Positions 9,760 through 18,891 are shown, counted from the first letter of the stretch. The stretch is DNA of 64,000 bases from Paenibacillus lutimineralis (GCF_003991425.1 NZ_CP034346.1:3199501-3263500), one strand, 5' to 3'. The notes: generated from the letters alone by a model not told the origin. Translations and numbers: made by a program.

Positions 9760-10134
9760 ATGAAGGGAACAGATCTGTGCCGCAGCCGCCATCCTCGAAG
9801 CCGGAACACTGGTTCCGATTCAGCGATGCATTATCCGCTGATATACAAAGAGACTCCGGATATTGGTGCCCGTCTTGCGGTAGCATCCGAAGGCAGAGTG
9901 AAACTGCGCATTATCAAAGCGACGATGAGCTATGCCGTGCTGAACTCCCTTGTTGAAACGCTCGGCAAATATCCCGTGGAAAGGATACGGAAATGCTAGC
10001 ACGAAGCGTGCATCATTCATTTCGTAGACACCTCCAAAGGTGGCAAACGCCGCTGGTGCAGTATGGACTTATGCGGGAACCGCCAAAAGGCAGCGGAATT
10101 TTATGCGAGACAAAAAGAGCGAATAAGGAAATAA
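9760..10134 (+). pseudogene. CGNR zinc-finger (ABATE-domain) protein, degraded
   Basis: The 3' part reads as the CGNR zinc finger: IIHFVDTSKGGKRRWCSM, then DLCGNRQKAA and a basic tail ending with TAA at 10132-10134. In the same frame upstream, VLNSLVETLGKYPVERIRKC is followed by an in-frame TAG at about 9997 where a Glu or Gln codon is expected. The N-terminal domain is mostly missing and partly in another frame. These proteins are putative stress regulators; this copy is dead. Confidence 0.6.
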
Positions 10135-10191
10135 ACGGGGGATGGATGCAAAAGCAGAGTTTAACCTTTAAAAATAATGGAGGCGATATGG

Positions 10192-10650
10192 ATGCATACG
10201 ATCCGGAACATGTTTAAGCAGTTGCATTGGGCAAACGAACGGATTCTCGAACATCTGCGTACACAAGCTGATAACAAACAGGTGGTGCGGTTATTTGCCC
10301 ACATTTTACATTCCGAGAAAGCATGGTTTACTCGATTGTCGGGGAAAGACAGCTCGCATATTCCTTTTTGGCCCGATGCCGATCTATCGGATTGTAGCCG
10401 ATTGGTCGATGAAAACAATGCAAATTTTTCAGCGTATCTCTCTGTTATTGAGACGAACGGAAATTTGGAGGATGTCATCGCTTATAAGAGTATAACCGGG
10501 GCATCTTATGCCACGTCTGTTCGTAACATATTGACACATCTAGCGCTGCATGGACAATATCATCGTGGCCAAATCAACACAATACTACGTTCCGCTGGCG
10601 GTGAGCCCGTCAACGTCGATTACATCACCTATATAAGAGAGCTTTCGTAG
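10192..10650 (+). CDS. DinB-family metal-binding protein
   Basis: A 152-residue four-helix-bundle protein. The histidines expected for the DinB/YfiT metal site are seen in HILHSEKAWF and in LHGQYHRGQI. Some members are bacillithiol or mycothiol transferases and others have no known activity. GGAGG at 10179-10183 selects the ATG at 10192 over one five codons earlier. It stands alone between two decayed genes. Confidence 0.78.
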   Translation: MHTIRNMFKQLHWANERILEHLRTQADNKQVVRLFAHILHSEKAWFTRLSGKDSSHIPFWPDADLSDCSRLVDENNANFSAYLSVIETNGNLEDVIAYKSITGASYATSVRNILTHLALHGQYHRGQINTILRSAGGEPVNVDYITYIRELS

Positions 10651-10824
10651 CCCTCTTTCGAAAATAATATGAATGGCAACTTACTACGTTACAGGGCAGT
10701 TATGCGTTTAATTTGTGAAGGAGGCGAGTCCAATGCTCTATATTTTTAGCGGGGGCTGTGTTTTTTTCTCAAGAATTGTATTTCCTTTTTTTTGACATGA
10801 ACCCCCTGGTTTTTTATTCCGCAT

Positions 10825-10846
10825 AATGCAAGTGTGTACTTGCATT
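10825..10846. promoter_or_regulatory. Perfect 9-bp dyad, operator-like
   Basis: AATGCAAGT (10825-10833), GTGT, ACTTGCATT (10838-10846). A TTGACA lies 28 bases upstream (10792-10797). The dyad resembles a repressor site, but the gene it would control is now debris. Apart from this, 10651-10942 shows no gene. Confidence 0.45.
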
Positions 10847-10942
10847 CACTATATTAAAGGGCTAAATATGTGGAATGGGAGTGTCAAAAGTGAATCGGTG
10901 TTTTTTTTTATTACTGAGACAGAGGGATTTGAATTTAATGGC

Positions 10943-11171
10943 CATTTTAATAAAACTTTGAAGCCAGAGAACGTCATGGTTCGGAACAACATGCGTTGCA
11001 CTCGTGCCGACTGGGGCTGGCGTGTTCGAGCTCTCGAAGATGAGCGTTACACACGAGTTGCGGGGAGCGCGGATATGGACGAAGTAACGCCGTTCATCTT
11101 TACGAATCGGTTGGATTCAAGCACGTTCCTGTCGATCAGATCGGGCCCATGCCCTATGTAAAAGCGGATGA
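10943..11171 (+). pseudogene. Scrambled second copy of the EamA-thioesterase-GNAT region
   Basis: Four blocks in the same order as the intact region, with the material between them deleted: about 10946-10976 matches the EamA 3' end near 6940; 10979-10996 matches the thioesterase near 7250; 10995-11081 matches the GNAT gene near 7795-7885; 11085-11170 matches it again near 7964-8050. Identity within the blocks is high. No open frame survives. From 11171 to 11412 I see nothing further. Confidence 0.7.
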
Positions 11172-11412
11172 CAAGATTATCGACGTAGACGGCGGAGTAG
11201 AGTCTTGGCCGTTGAAGACCCACTGCCGTTAAATCGCTTAATGAGGTGTATCGTAATCCTTATCCCAAAAAGTTCCAACGCGATATGCAATGCTTGCTCT
11301 TCGTTAAACGTCCAAGGTCGAACTATATGCCATCCTCTTTCTTTTTATATCGATCAGTACACTAAAGTAATGTCTTGCGTCTAAGAAATAGTCGAATTTA
11401 TTTCATTTATAG

Positions 11413-11493
11413 TTGACAGAATGCCAAATTCTCATGTATATTATCTACATCAAATTACGTACTGAACGGTATATTATACTTTTCGATACGTAA
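11413..11493 (+). promoter_or_regulatory. Promoter with nearby dyad before a dead MFS gene
   Basis: TTGACA (11413-11418) and TATATT (11437-11442) are 18 bases apart, a good vegetative promoter. Just downstream TTACGTA (11455-11461) and TACGTAA (11487-11493) form an inverted pair. A relic control region for the frameshifted transporter at 11531. Confidence 0.4.
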
Positions 11494-11530
11494 ATTGGTA
11501 AAGTTAACTCCGGTCAATCCAACCTGAAAG

Positions 11531-11818
11531 GTGAGAGTGGATATGGAAAAGCTTCAAGACATAGCGGAGGAAGGTGCTGGAGAAACCTGGAGTACCAGGT
11601 CGGCTTCTGCGAGTAAACCCGTTACTCGTGCTTCCACGTCCCATTCATCGCTATCGCTTGCGGGCTTGCTGTGGTCAACGTTTACTATTCACAGCCGCAG
11701 CTTGACGCGATGGCGGTCGAGTTCAGCATCCGCGAGTCGACTGTCGGGTTGTCGTCACCATCACTCAGATCGGGTATGCACTTGGCATTCTGTTGTTGGT
11801 ACAACTAGTCAACTATGA
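11531..11818 (+). pseudogene. MFS transporter, N-terminal remnant with frameshifts
   Basis: Reading across two frames gives the first two helices of an MFS exporter: IAIACGLAVVNVYYSQPQLD, then VEFSIRESTVG, a frame change near 11750, then VTITQIGYALGILLLVQLV, followed by a stop. This matches the YnfM/YgaY-like exporter N-terminus. Everything after helix 2 is missing. Confidence 0.55.
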
Positions 11819-11890
11819 CTGACGGAATATTTTATATTTGCTTCAGCCGGCAAGATTTTCCGATTCAATTCAAAGGAGGGAACATTTCTC

Positions 11891-12832
11891 ATGACGTATT
11901 CTTATAACCTCGACCGCGATCTGCTTGCGGATTACGACGGTACCTACCCATTCACACCGCACTTCACCGACGCTCCCGGCTTTGCCATGCACTATGTTGA
12001 CGAAGGGCCGCACAGAGGTGAGACCGTTCTTTGTCTTCATGGCGAGCCGACCTGGGGCTATCTATTTCGGCACCTCATCCCGGTCCTGAGCTCGGATTAC
12101 CGTGTTATTGTCCCTGATCATATGGGGTTCGGCAAAAGTGCGACTCCTCAGAATCGTAGCTACTGGCTGCAAGATCATATCGACAATCTCGAACGGTTCG
12201 TCCTTGCACTCGACTTGAGGGAAATCACGTTGATTATGCACGATTTTGGCGGTCCGGTGGGGATGGGACTTGCTGCCCGCCATCCAGAACGCATCCGCAG
12301 GCTTATCACGACCAATGGGCCGACACCGTTCGGTCAGTTCAGTCTCGGAGACCGGTTGAGCGCCAATGTCGCCATCTCGCCTTGGTTCCAATGGGTTGTT
12401 CAAGCGGTGAAGGATGGGAATCTCGAGGCCGTGTTGGGCCAACTCGGTTTTAATATTCTCAGCACGCTCAAACTGAACGGTTTTGAGAACCATGCCCTGA
12501 TTACCGACACCTGGCTGGCGGCTTACGGCTCGCACTTTGCCGATCCGTCGGAATGTCTCGGCGCGATCGGCTGGGCAAAAGGGTATGCTACAGGCGCGCA
12601 CAAGTTTGAAGTACCTAATGCCAAAACCATCCGCATGATCCGCACCAAGCCGGCAATGGCCATTTGGGGAGAGTCTGATCGAACGCTTCATGCTGAACAT
12701 TTTCTGCCGCTGTTCACGGAGTTATTCCCCGATGCTTCCGTTCATCGGCTTGCAGGCGTGGGTCATTACTGTCTGGAAGATGCACCGGATGAAGTTGGAC
12801 GTCTCATTGCAGACTTCATCCACCGAAACTGA
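11891..12832 (+). CDS. Alpha/beta hydrolase with Asp nucleophile, haloalkane dehalogenase / epoxide hydrolase-like
   Basis: A 313-residue hydrolase. The oxyanion motif HGEPTW is at residues 50-55, the nucleophile is Asp118 in MHDFGG (aspartate, as in haloalkane dehalogenases and epoxide hydrolases, not serine), Asp263 in GESD is a likely acid, and His292 in GVGHYC is the base. Haloalkane dehalogenases usually have Trp after the nucleophile to bind halide; this copy has Phe, so the substrate is open. AAAGGAGG precedes the ATG. The gene looks more GC-rich than its surroundings and stands alone between two gene fragments. Confidence 0.82.
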   Translation: MTYSYNLDRDLLADYDGTYPFTPHFTDAPGFAMHYVDEGPHRGETVLCLHGEPTWGYLFRHLIPVLSSDYRVIVPDHMGFGKSATPQNRSYWLQDHIDNLERFVLALDLREITLIMHDFGGPVGMGLAARHPERIRRLITTNGPTPFGQFSLGDRLSANVAISPWFQWVVQAVKDGNLEAVLGQLGFNILSTLKLNGFENHALITDTWLAAYGSHFADPSECLGAIGWAKGYATGAHKFEVPNAKTIRMIRTKPAMAIWGESDRTLHAEHFLPLFTELFPDASVHRLAGVGHYCLEDAPDEVGRLIADFIHRN

Positions 12833-12873
12833 AACGTGGTCTCGAAGGAACCACATCGCAAAAGTGGATTCTT

Positions 12874-12960
12874 GTGACTCATTATCGTACGACAGAGATC
12901 GACGGACAAAACATTTTCTATCGCGGAGCCGGAGACAACAACCTGCTATTGTACGAACCC
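12874..12960 (+). pseudogene. Alpha/beta hydrolase, N-terminal scrap
   Basis: From GTG 12874 the frame reads THYRTTEIDGQNIFYRGAGD, the usual start of short alpha/beta hydrolases (normally followed by a leucine-rich strand and HGFP). After about 27 codons the similarity ends. Near 13030 there is a small hairpin (GCAC-loop-GTGC) followed by T residues, perhaps an old terminator. Confidence 0.45.
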
Positions 12961-13125
12961 GGGATTGTACCCAGAATGGCAATGATGGCTTTTAATGACC
13001 TGTCGGCTCCAGATCCAGCTGTACCAGCTGCACATCGAGGTGCGGCTTTTTTTCTGTTCGGAAGTCCACTCAGTCGAATTGTAACTGGATAACGACGGCG
13101 GAACTGTTCTTTTTTCGCCTTCTAC

Positions 13126-13156
13126 TTGACTCTCCCCTCAACGGGAAAGTTATACT
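13126..13156 (+). promoter_or_regulatory. MerR-type promoter with 19-bp spacer
   Basis: TTGACT (13126-13131) and TATACT (13151-13156) are separated by 19 bases, the over-long spacing characteristic of promoters activated by MerR-family proteins. The spacer contains the partial dyad CTCCCCTCAACGGGAAAG. It lies 50 bases before the MerR gene, which implies autoregulation. Confidence 0.75.
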
Positions 13157-13206
13157 TCGGAAGAAGTGAGCAGAAGCGCAATATTTGCTATTGAGGGGTG
13201 CATTTT

Positions 13207-14022
13207 ATGTTCAAGATCAGCGAGTTTTCGAAGATAAGCCAAGTGTCTGTCAAGACTCTTCGGTACTACGACCAGCTGAATTTGCTCAAGCCGGCCCATA
13301 CCGACCCTTACTCTGGATACCGATACTACTCTGCCGATCAGTTGTTTCAGCTTCACAGCATTTTGGCCTACAAAGAACTGGGGTTCTCGTTAGAGCAAAT
13401 TCGCCAGATGATCGACGAGCAGATTCCGCTTGAGCAAATCAGAGGAATGTTCCGTATCAAGCAGCATGAGATTCAGTCTATTGTGAACAAAGAGCAGGCC
13501 AAGTTGGTTCGCATCCAAGACCGGCTACACGCCATCAAGAATGAGGGAGGACAGGAGATGATGCATAATGTCGTGCTGAAAGAAGTGGAACCGCAATTGG
13601 TGGTATCTTATCGGCAAAGAACTTCTTTTCGGCAAATTCCAGAGATGTTTCGGCAGCTGGACGATTATTTGGGCAATGCCGGTCGGCCGGCCTTGTCGCA
13701 GATCTTTTTGTGGCATGATTGCTTGGAAAGCGATGACAATATGGACATTGAAGCAGCCCGGCTACTGACCGATAAAATAGCAAGCCAGCCGCCCTTTGTG
13801 GTCCAACGGTTACAGGGTATTCCGCTGATGGCCACACTGATCCATCATTGTCGGACGACGAGCCGCTGCACTGCAAGCACTGATCTGGAGCTGTGGATTG
13901 AGCGAAATGGTTATCGAATGATCGAAAACGAGCCGCGGCGCGAAATTTGCATCCCTCATGAACAGACAGGTGATCCGGAAGCTTATGTCGCGGAGGTGCA
14001 GATTGCCGTCGAGAGAGCTTAG
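13207..14022 (+). CDS. MerR-family regulator with GyrI-like effector domain
   Basis: About 271 residues. The N-terminus is the MerR winged helix (FSKISQVSVKTLRYYDQL, then the wing SGYRYYSADQL), followed by a dimer helix (about 75-110) and a C-terminal GyrI/BmrR-like ligand-binding domain. Such proteins bind drugs or other organic cations and twist an over-spaced promoter into an active form. The effector domain around IHHCRTTSRC looks shorter than usual. GAGGGG at 13193-13198 selects the ATG at 13207. The MFS exporter 240 bases downstream is a plausible target. Confidence 0.82.
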   Translation: MFKISEFSKISQVSVKTLRYYDQLNLLKPAHTDPYSGYRYYSADQLFQLHSILAYKELGFSLEQIRQMIDEQIPLEQIRGMFRIKQHEIQSIVNKEQAKLVRIQDRLHAIKNEGGQEMMHNVVLKEVEPQLVVSYRQRTSFRQIPEMFRQLDDYLGNAGRPALSQIFLWHDCLESDDNMDIEAARLLTDKIASQPPFVVQRLQGIPLMATLIHHCRTTSRCTASTDLELWIERNGYRMIENEPRREICIPHEQTGDPEAYVAEVQIAVERA

Positions 14023-14221
14023 TTTAGGCGTAGGAGGGGGGAGACGATGAAAGTGTTGACAAGCGAGGGACAGAAAGCTTTCGTGAATTGAACCCCTCCA
14101 GGGTAGCGCTCGGCAGTCAATCCGAATGCCTACTCGTAACGTCTCTCAGCCCACAATTTGCAAGACTTTTACATCGTATATAAGAGCAGCTGCTCGCTGC
14201 TTTTCTTTTATCTTGATTATG

Positions 14222-14233
14222 TACCAATTGGTA
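14222..14233. promoter_or_regulatory. Palindrome TACCAATTGGTA before the MFS gene
   Basis: A perfect 12-base palindrome 33 bases before the exporter start, placed where a TetR- or MarR-type repressor would block transcription. Between 14023 and 14221 no gene is seen; a weak hairpin AGCAGC-loop-GCTGCT is at about 14184-14200. Confidence 0.4.
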
Positions 14234-14265
14234 TTTAATATGGTTGATCAATAAGGAGGGATACT

Positions 14266-15465
14266 ATGTCTAAGGTTGCTTTGATTCAAGCCGAACCGTC
14301 GAAAGCTAGCATTCGCAGCTGGCTGGCGATCGTTGTTCTCGGCATTGCCATGTTTACTGTTGTTGCCACCGAATTCGCACCGATCGGACTGCTATCGTCT
14401 ATCGCTTCTGATCTTGGGCGCAGTTCCGCAACGGTAGGGCTCATCGTGACGGCCTATGCGCTAATTGGCGCAGGCAGCGCGCTACTATCCGCCGTACTGC
14501 CGAATCGGTTCCCGCGCAAGCCGCTGCTCATCGGGCTTATGTTAATGCTGGCTGCCGCGAACGGACTTTCGATAATCGCTCATTCGTTCCCGATTCTTAT
14601 GCTGGCGCGGGTTATCGGGGCGCTATCGCATGGAGTTTTCTGGGCAATGGTGGCTGCGCTTGCGACACAGATGGCTCCTCCGAACCGGACGGGCCTTGCG
14701 ACTTCGATCGTTTTCGGCGGTATGTCGATTGCGAACGTGCTGGGTGTTCCACTACTCAACCTGATCGGACAGACATGGGGCTGGCGTTTGGCATTTGGCT
14801 TCCTCGTCGCGGCCTGCATGCTCACGGCGCTGTTAATGGCCATCGTGCTGCCGCAAATAAAAGCCGAAGGATCGGTTGGATTCGCCACCTTGGCCAGTGT
14901 TCTACGTAGCGGCAAGCTGTGGCGCGTCTATACGGTGGCAATCTTCACAGTAGCTGCGCATTTCGGAGCGTTCACATACATCGAACCGTTTTTGAGAAAC
15001 GTCCCTGGTATTGCCCCCGCTATGATTGCCGCTCTGCTCTTTGGCTTCGGGGCTGCCGGCTTGCTCGGAAATGTGCTTACCGGGGCGCTGATCGACCGCT
15101 TCATGAAGTGGGTCATCGCCGTATCACTATTGCTTATGTGCGTATCGCTCATTGGTCTGGGCACGTTCGGGCTCAGCTCTGGGGTAGGGACAGTGTTGGC
15201 GCTTCTCGTTGTTTGGGGCGCCGCAATCTCGGTTCTTTTTATCGGTATTCAGACATGGGTATTGCGAACAGGTGGGAAGGCGGCGATATCTGCGTCAGCC
15301 GTGTATACGACCGTGTTCAACTCCTCTTCCGGCGTTGGAGCCATACTCGGTGCATTCGTTCTGAACAATGCCGGTTTGTCTGCCATTATGACCTCAGCTG
15401 GTCTGGCTATCGTCATGGCTTTTACTATCGTCGTTTTGGATCGTGGGGTGAGAAAGACATCATAA
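14266..15465 (+). CDS. MFS transporter, DHA1 family (AraJ/YdhP-like)
   Basis: A 399-residue protein with twelve predicted membrane helices. Helix 1 contains the ATEFAPIGLL segment typical of the AraJ/NepI/YdhP branch and helix 4 region has ARVIGALSHGVFWAM. These exporters remove sugars, purines, arabinose-like compounds or drugs. AAGGAGG eight bases before the ATG supports the start. It may be regulated by the upstream MerR protein or through the palindrome in its leader. Confidence 0.82.
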   Translation: MSKVALIQAEPSKASIRSWLAIVVLGIAMFTVVATEFAPIGLLSSIASDLGRSSATVGLIVTAYALIGAGSALLSAVLPNRFPRKPLLIGLMLMLAAANGLSIIAHSFPILMLARVIGALSHGVFWAMVAALATQMAPPNRTGLATSIVFGGMSIANVLGVPLLNLIGQTWGWRLAFGFLVAACMLTALLMAIVLPQIKAEGSVGFATLASVLRSGKLWRVYTVAIFTVAAHFGAFTYIEPFLRNVPGIAPAMIAALLFGFGAAGLLGNVLTGALIDRFMKWVIAVSLLLMCVSLIGLGTFGLSSGVGTVLALLVVWGAAISVLFIGIQTWVLRTGGKAAISASAVYTTVFNSSSGVGAILGAFVLNNAGLSAIMTSAGLAIVMAFTIVVLDRGVRKTS

Positions 15466-15648
15466 CGCTGGGCAGGATGCGGAGCTCAGCAAACGATTCT
15501 GCACGATACGGATCATCTCTCCCATATTGTGTTGAGTGATCCCCCGGTTGAATTAAGACATTAGAGGAGGGTGTTTGCAAATGGCCAAATGAACGGGAGA
15601 TTGTCAGTAAGTTATTTGTGCTTTCAAATGGATGATAAGATGTCGGGT
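15466..15648. other. Intergenic, no gene seen
   Basis: Only short chance frames. AGAGGAGGG near 15563 looks like a ribosome binding site, but the ATG after it (15581) ends within three codons. Confidence 0.3.
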
Positions 15649-15738
15649 GACAAAAACATATTAAAATTAGAGGCCGCTAATTATGCGGCTTCTAATTTTT
15701 ATGATATCAAGTTCTTGTCAAAACACGATGACAAGAAC
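15649..15738 (+). repeat. Family A repeat, complete copy
   Basis: GACAAAAAC (15649), GTTCTTGTC (15711) and GACAAGAAC (15730), with a hairpin AATTAGAGGCCGC ... GCGGCTTCTAATT between the first two. The stem differs from the other copies but sits at the same place. Confidence 0.8.
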
Positions 15739-15894
15739 TTTGTTACATTCCCGATATAATCCCATAGGAAGCAGGCAAGTTGTGAGCATTATCGCACATA
15801 GAGTCAGCTTAAGATATTCGTAAGAGTAAAGTAAGAAAAAAGAAGATTACGTCCTGTAAGTTATAGTTATGAGAGAGCGAGAGGAGAAAAGAGT

Positions 15895-16069
15895 ATGGAG
15901 AATATAGTACGAACGATTCGATTGACCAAGGCTTTTCAAGGGCAGGAAGTCGTCTCGAATGTCAATATGAATATGAAGAAAGGCGAAATCTACGATTTTG
16001 CTAGCCGCGATTGAGATAGTGGTTGGGTACATGGCGATTCGCAAAATTGATCAAATCGATATTCGTTAA
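15895..16069 (+). pseudogene. Deletion scar joining an ABC ATPase start to an ABC permease end
   Basis: ATG 15895 begins an ABC ATPase of the bacitracin-export type (IRLTKAFQGQEVV, MKKGEIY), but the sequence leaves the family before the Walker A motif. From about 16008 another frame reads IEIVVGYMAIRKIDQIDIR and stops at 16067-16069, which looks like the last helix and tail of an ABC-2 permease. A deletion of about 1.5 kb or more between the two genes would produce this. Confidence 0.55.
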
Positions 16070-16146
16070 CTTGGTAGAGTATATTTAATATTTTTACGCG
16101 ATTCCAATGATTATTCCCATAACTAGTTATCAACACATCTAATAAC

Positions 16147-16410
16147 ATGACTTCAGCTATGATTCTCCTATTCGCTGCCAGTATCGTACTCGCCGGATGT
16201 ACGAAAGAATCCTCTGTCACTAGTACACCAAGTTCGTTCCAGCAAAACTCTTCTATACCGACGAACACAAATGTATATTTAGAAACATCGGAGATTAGAA
16301 ATGTCTCGAATGCAGTAAAAGGGGAGAATTCTCAAATAGATGTAAATAACATTCATTCTTTAAAAATTCAGGTTAACGCTACCAGCAGAGAGGGGAAACT
16401 TAAAGCATGA
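16147..16410 (+). CDS. Small lipoprotein or lipoprotein remnant
   Basis: An 87-residue protein. Residues 1-18 form a signal peptide ending in a lipobox (VLAGC), then a Ser/Thr/Asn-rich chain without a recognised domain. No ribosome binding site is evident and the signal lacks the usual basic start, so it may be a fragment of a longer lipoprotein. Its stop overlaps the next start (ATGA), suggesting coupling to the S9 peptidase gene. Confidence 0.4.
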   Translation: MTSAMILLFAASIVLAGCTKESSVTSTPSSFQQNSSIPTNTNVYLETSEIRNVSNAVKGENSQIDVNNIHSLKIQVNATSREGKLKA

Positions 16411-18755
16411 ATGCAAGAAAAAGACTAGTCTCCGCAGTGATTGCGGCTATTATGGCCGTATCCGTTCCCGTGTCAGTCATGGCACAGGATGGAGCGAAAA
16501 AAGCAGCACCATGGTATCAAGATGGAGTACAGGTACTCGTAACGAAGGGAATTATTGACAAAGGGGTAAAACAAAATCAAGAGATTTCTGTTAAAGACTT
16601 TATCCGCTATGCGGTAATGTCGCTTACATATCAACATGGCATCGATCCGATGAAGGTTGCTTCCGAGAAGGGGTGGTTGAAGGAAGGAGAATTCACTTCC
16701 GTTGACGCTCCGATCAAACGCGGCGAGATGGCACGCATGATGGTGCGGGCACTCGGTAAGGAACAGGGTGAAACGAGCTTGGCCGAATATGTGGCAAGCG
16801 CTAAGGCACTTGGGCTCATTCAAGGGGATGCAGATGGAAGCTTGCACGAAGATCAGCCAGTGACTGTAGCTCAAGCGGCAGTTGTGCTTAAAAATTACAG
16901 CAATAAAATGCTATCAACGATGGACGACAGAGGTGTGTCACAAATTTCCGTGGAAGACTTCATGCGGAGTCCGGGCAGCTTTGGGTATGAGCTTTCTCCA
17001 GATGGCAAGTATCTTTCTTATGCGGGTACTTGGGAGAACCGTTCCAATGTGTTTGTAGAGAAAATCGGAGAGAAAAGCGAGCCTATTCGCGTGACAAGCT
17101 CGAAAGATCGCGATATCGCCGGCTTCTTCTGGAAAGGCGATAACATTCTATATCGCAAAGATAAGGGCGGAGACGAGAATTTCCATGTGTATTCATCTAC
17201 TTTTAATGGCAATAAGGAAGTGGATTTGACGCCTTACGATAAGGTCAGTGTTCAAATCGTGAGCGATTTATCTGGTGTGAAAGACGAAATTTTGATTTCG
17301 ATGAATAAAGAAGATGCTACCATCTTCGATGTATATAAATTGAATGTAAAGACAGGGGAAACGAAGCTGATCGCCAAAAACCCAGGGAACATTATGGAAT
17401 GGGTAGCTGATCGTCAAGGTAAAATTCGGCTCGCTTCTGAAAGCGACGGTATTGTAAGTACACTGTTGTACCGCGATACGGAGGAAGAGGCGTTCAAACC
17501 GTTGGTTACGTTAAATAACGGGGATACGATGAATCCGCTTGGTTTCTCGGCAGACGGTAAATCGATCTATGCGGTCTCCAATAACGGTCGGGACAAGACG
17601 GCGCTCGTCAAGCTGAATCTAAAGGGTGAGGAAGAAGTTCTGTATCAGCATCCGGAAGTTGACGTAACTGGAGCATATTACGACAAAAATCAAGATAAAA
17701 TGCTGGCGGCTGTCTATGTAACAGATAAAGCGCATTTGGAGTTTTTCGATGATAAATTCGAGGCGATGTACCGCAAGCTGCAGCAGAAGCTTGGCGTCAG
17801 TGAAAGTGAAATCGGGCTAAACGATTATAACGAGGATATGACGAAGCTGATCGTTAGTGTTTCGAATGACAAGACTTACGGGATGTATTATTTTTACGAT
17901 AGCGTATCCGGTGAGTTAACATCCTTAGGTAATCTGAGTCCGTGGCTTAAACCAGATCAGATGGCTGATATGTATCCGATTTCTTACAAGAGCAGAGATG
18001 GATTAACGATTCACGGTTACTTAACATTACCGAAAAATAAAAAGCCTCAAAATCTGCCGATGATCATTAATCCGCATGGTGGGCCGTGGACACGTGATAC
18101 GTGGGGCTTCAACCCGGAAGTACAATTGCTCGCAAACCGCGGGTATGCCGTACTTCAAATGAATTTCCGTGCATCAATGGGGTATGGGAAGTCCTTTAGG
18201 GATGCAGGAAATAAACAATGGGGATTGAAAATTCAAGATGATATTACTGACGGTGTGAAGTGGGCGATTCAGCAAGGGATTGCTGATCCGAAACGAGTTG
18301 GTATTTATGGCGGTTCGTTTGGCGGATACGCAACCTTGACAGGCATTACGAAAACGCCGGAATTGTATGCTGCTGCTGTTGATTATGTAGGTGTATCGAA
18401 TATGTTCTCATTCTTGGGATCGATCCCACCGTATTGGGAGACCATGAGAAATCTCTTAAACGAACGTGTCGGCGATGTCGAAAAGGACAAAGAAATGCTG
18501 AAGCAAGTTTCGCCGGTGTTCCACGTCGATAAGATCGTAACTCCATTATTCGTGGCTCAAGGGGCGAATGATCCGCGGGTGAACAAAGCAGAATCCGACC
18601 AAATTGTCGAAGCACTCAAAAAACGCGGCGTGCAAGTGGAGTATATGGTCAAGGATGATGAAGGACATGGCTTTGCCAACGAAGAGAACTTAATCGATTT
18701 CTATAATACAATGATCAAGTTTTTGGATAAATATTTGAAGCCGCAGAGCAAATAA
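16407..18755 (+). CDS. Secreted S9-family serine peptidase with N-terminal SLH domains
   Basis: A 782-residue protein with a signal peptide (residues 1-26, cleaved after VMAQ). Residues about 30-170 resemble degenerate S-layer homology modules, which anchor proteins to cell-wall polymers. A beta-propeller region (about 180-510) is followed by the catalytic alpha/beta-hydrolase domain of prolyl oligopeptidase/acylaminoacyl-peptidase type: Ser637 in GGSFGG, Asp722 in GANDPR, His754 in DEGHGF. It probably cleaves peptides at the cell surface. The start overlaps the small lipoprotein stop; GAGGGG lies 13-14 bases upstream, slightly far. A terminator follows. Confidence 0.87.
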   Translation: MNARKRLVSAVIAAIMAVSVPVSVMAQDGAKKAAPWYQDGVQVLVTKGIIDKGVKQNQEISVKDFIRYAVMSLTYQHGIDPMKVASEKGWLKEGEFTSVDAPIKRGEMARMMVRALGKEQGETSLAEYVASAKALGLIQGDADGSLHEDQPVTVAQAAVVLKNYSNKMLSTMDDRGVSQISVEDFMRSPGSFGYELSPDGKYLSYAGTWENRSNVFVEKIGEKSEPIRVTSSKDRDIAGFFWKGDNILYRKDKGGDENFHVYSSTFNGNKEVDLTPYDKVSVQIVSDLSGVKDEILISMNKEDATIFDVYKLNVKTGETKLIAKNPGNIMEWVADRQGKIRLASESDGIVSTLLYRDTEEEAFKPLVTLNNGDTMNPLGFSADGKSIYAVSNNGRDKTALVKLNLKGEEEVLYQHPEVDVTGAYYDKNQDKMLAAVYVTDKAHLEFFDDKFEAMYRKLQQKLGVSESEIGLNDYNEDMTKLIVSVSNDKTYGMYYFYDSVSGELTSLGNLSPWLKPDQMADMYPISYKSRDGLTIHGYLTLPKNKKPQNLPMIINPHGGPWTRDTWGFNPEVQLLANRGYAVLQMNFRASMGYGKSFRDAGNKQWGLKIQDDITDGVKWAIQQGIADPKRVGIYGGSFGGYATLTGITKTPELYAAAVDYVGVSNMFSFLGSIPPYWETMRNLLNERVGDVEKDKEMLKQVSPVFHVDKIVTPLFVAQGANDPRVNKAESDQIVEALKKRGVQVEYMVKDDEGHGFANEENLIDFYNTMIKFLDKYLKPQSK

Positions 18756-18821
18756 GGTAAGAGTTGCTAAAGAATAGGTAACTATGCTATTATTCAGGAA
18801 ATTATACAAAACGGATGGGGT

Positions 18822-18858
18822 AGCATCTCTCTTACTTCGGTGAGAGGGGTGCTTTTTT
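18822..18858 (+). terminator. Rho-independent terminator of the S9 peptidase gene
   Basis: AGCATCTCTC pairs with GAGAGGGGTGCT, followed by six T, about 65 bases after the stop. Confidence 0.8.
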
Positions 18859-18891
18859 GCGTTCATTCTTTTCATTTTAGGGAGGTGCAAG

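Noticed and set aside
12062..12700. Long minus-strand frame of 212 codons opposite the dehalogenase-like gene
   Set aside because: The + strand gene has clear catalytic motifs and a ribosome binding site; the opposite frame has none and is a by-product of GC-rich coding.
14919..15539. 206-codon + frame inside the MFS gene at 14266
   Set aside because: Composition is rich in Arg, Cys and Trp without domains; it is a shifted shadow of the transporter.
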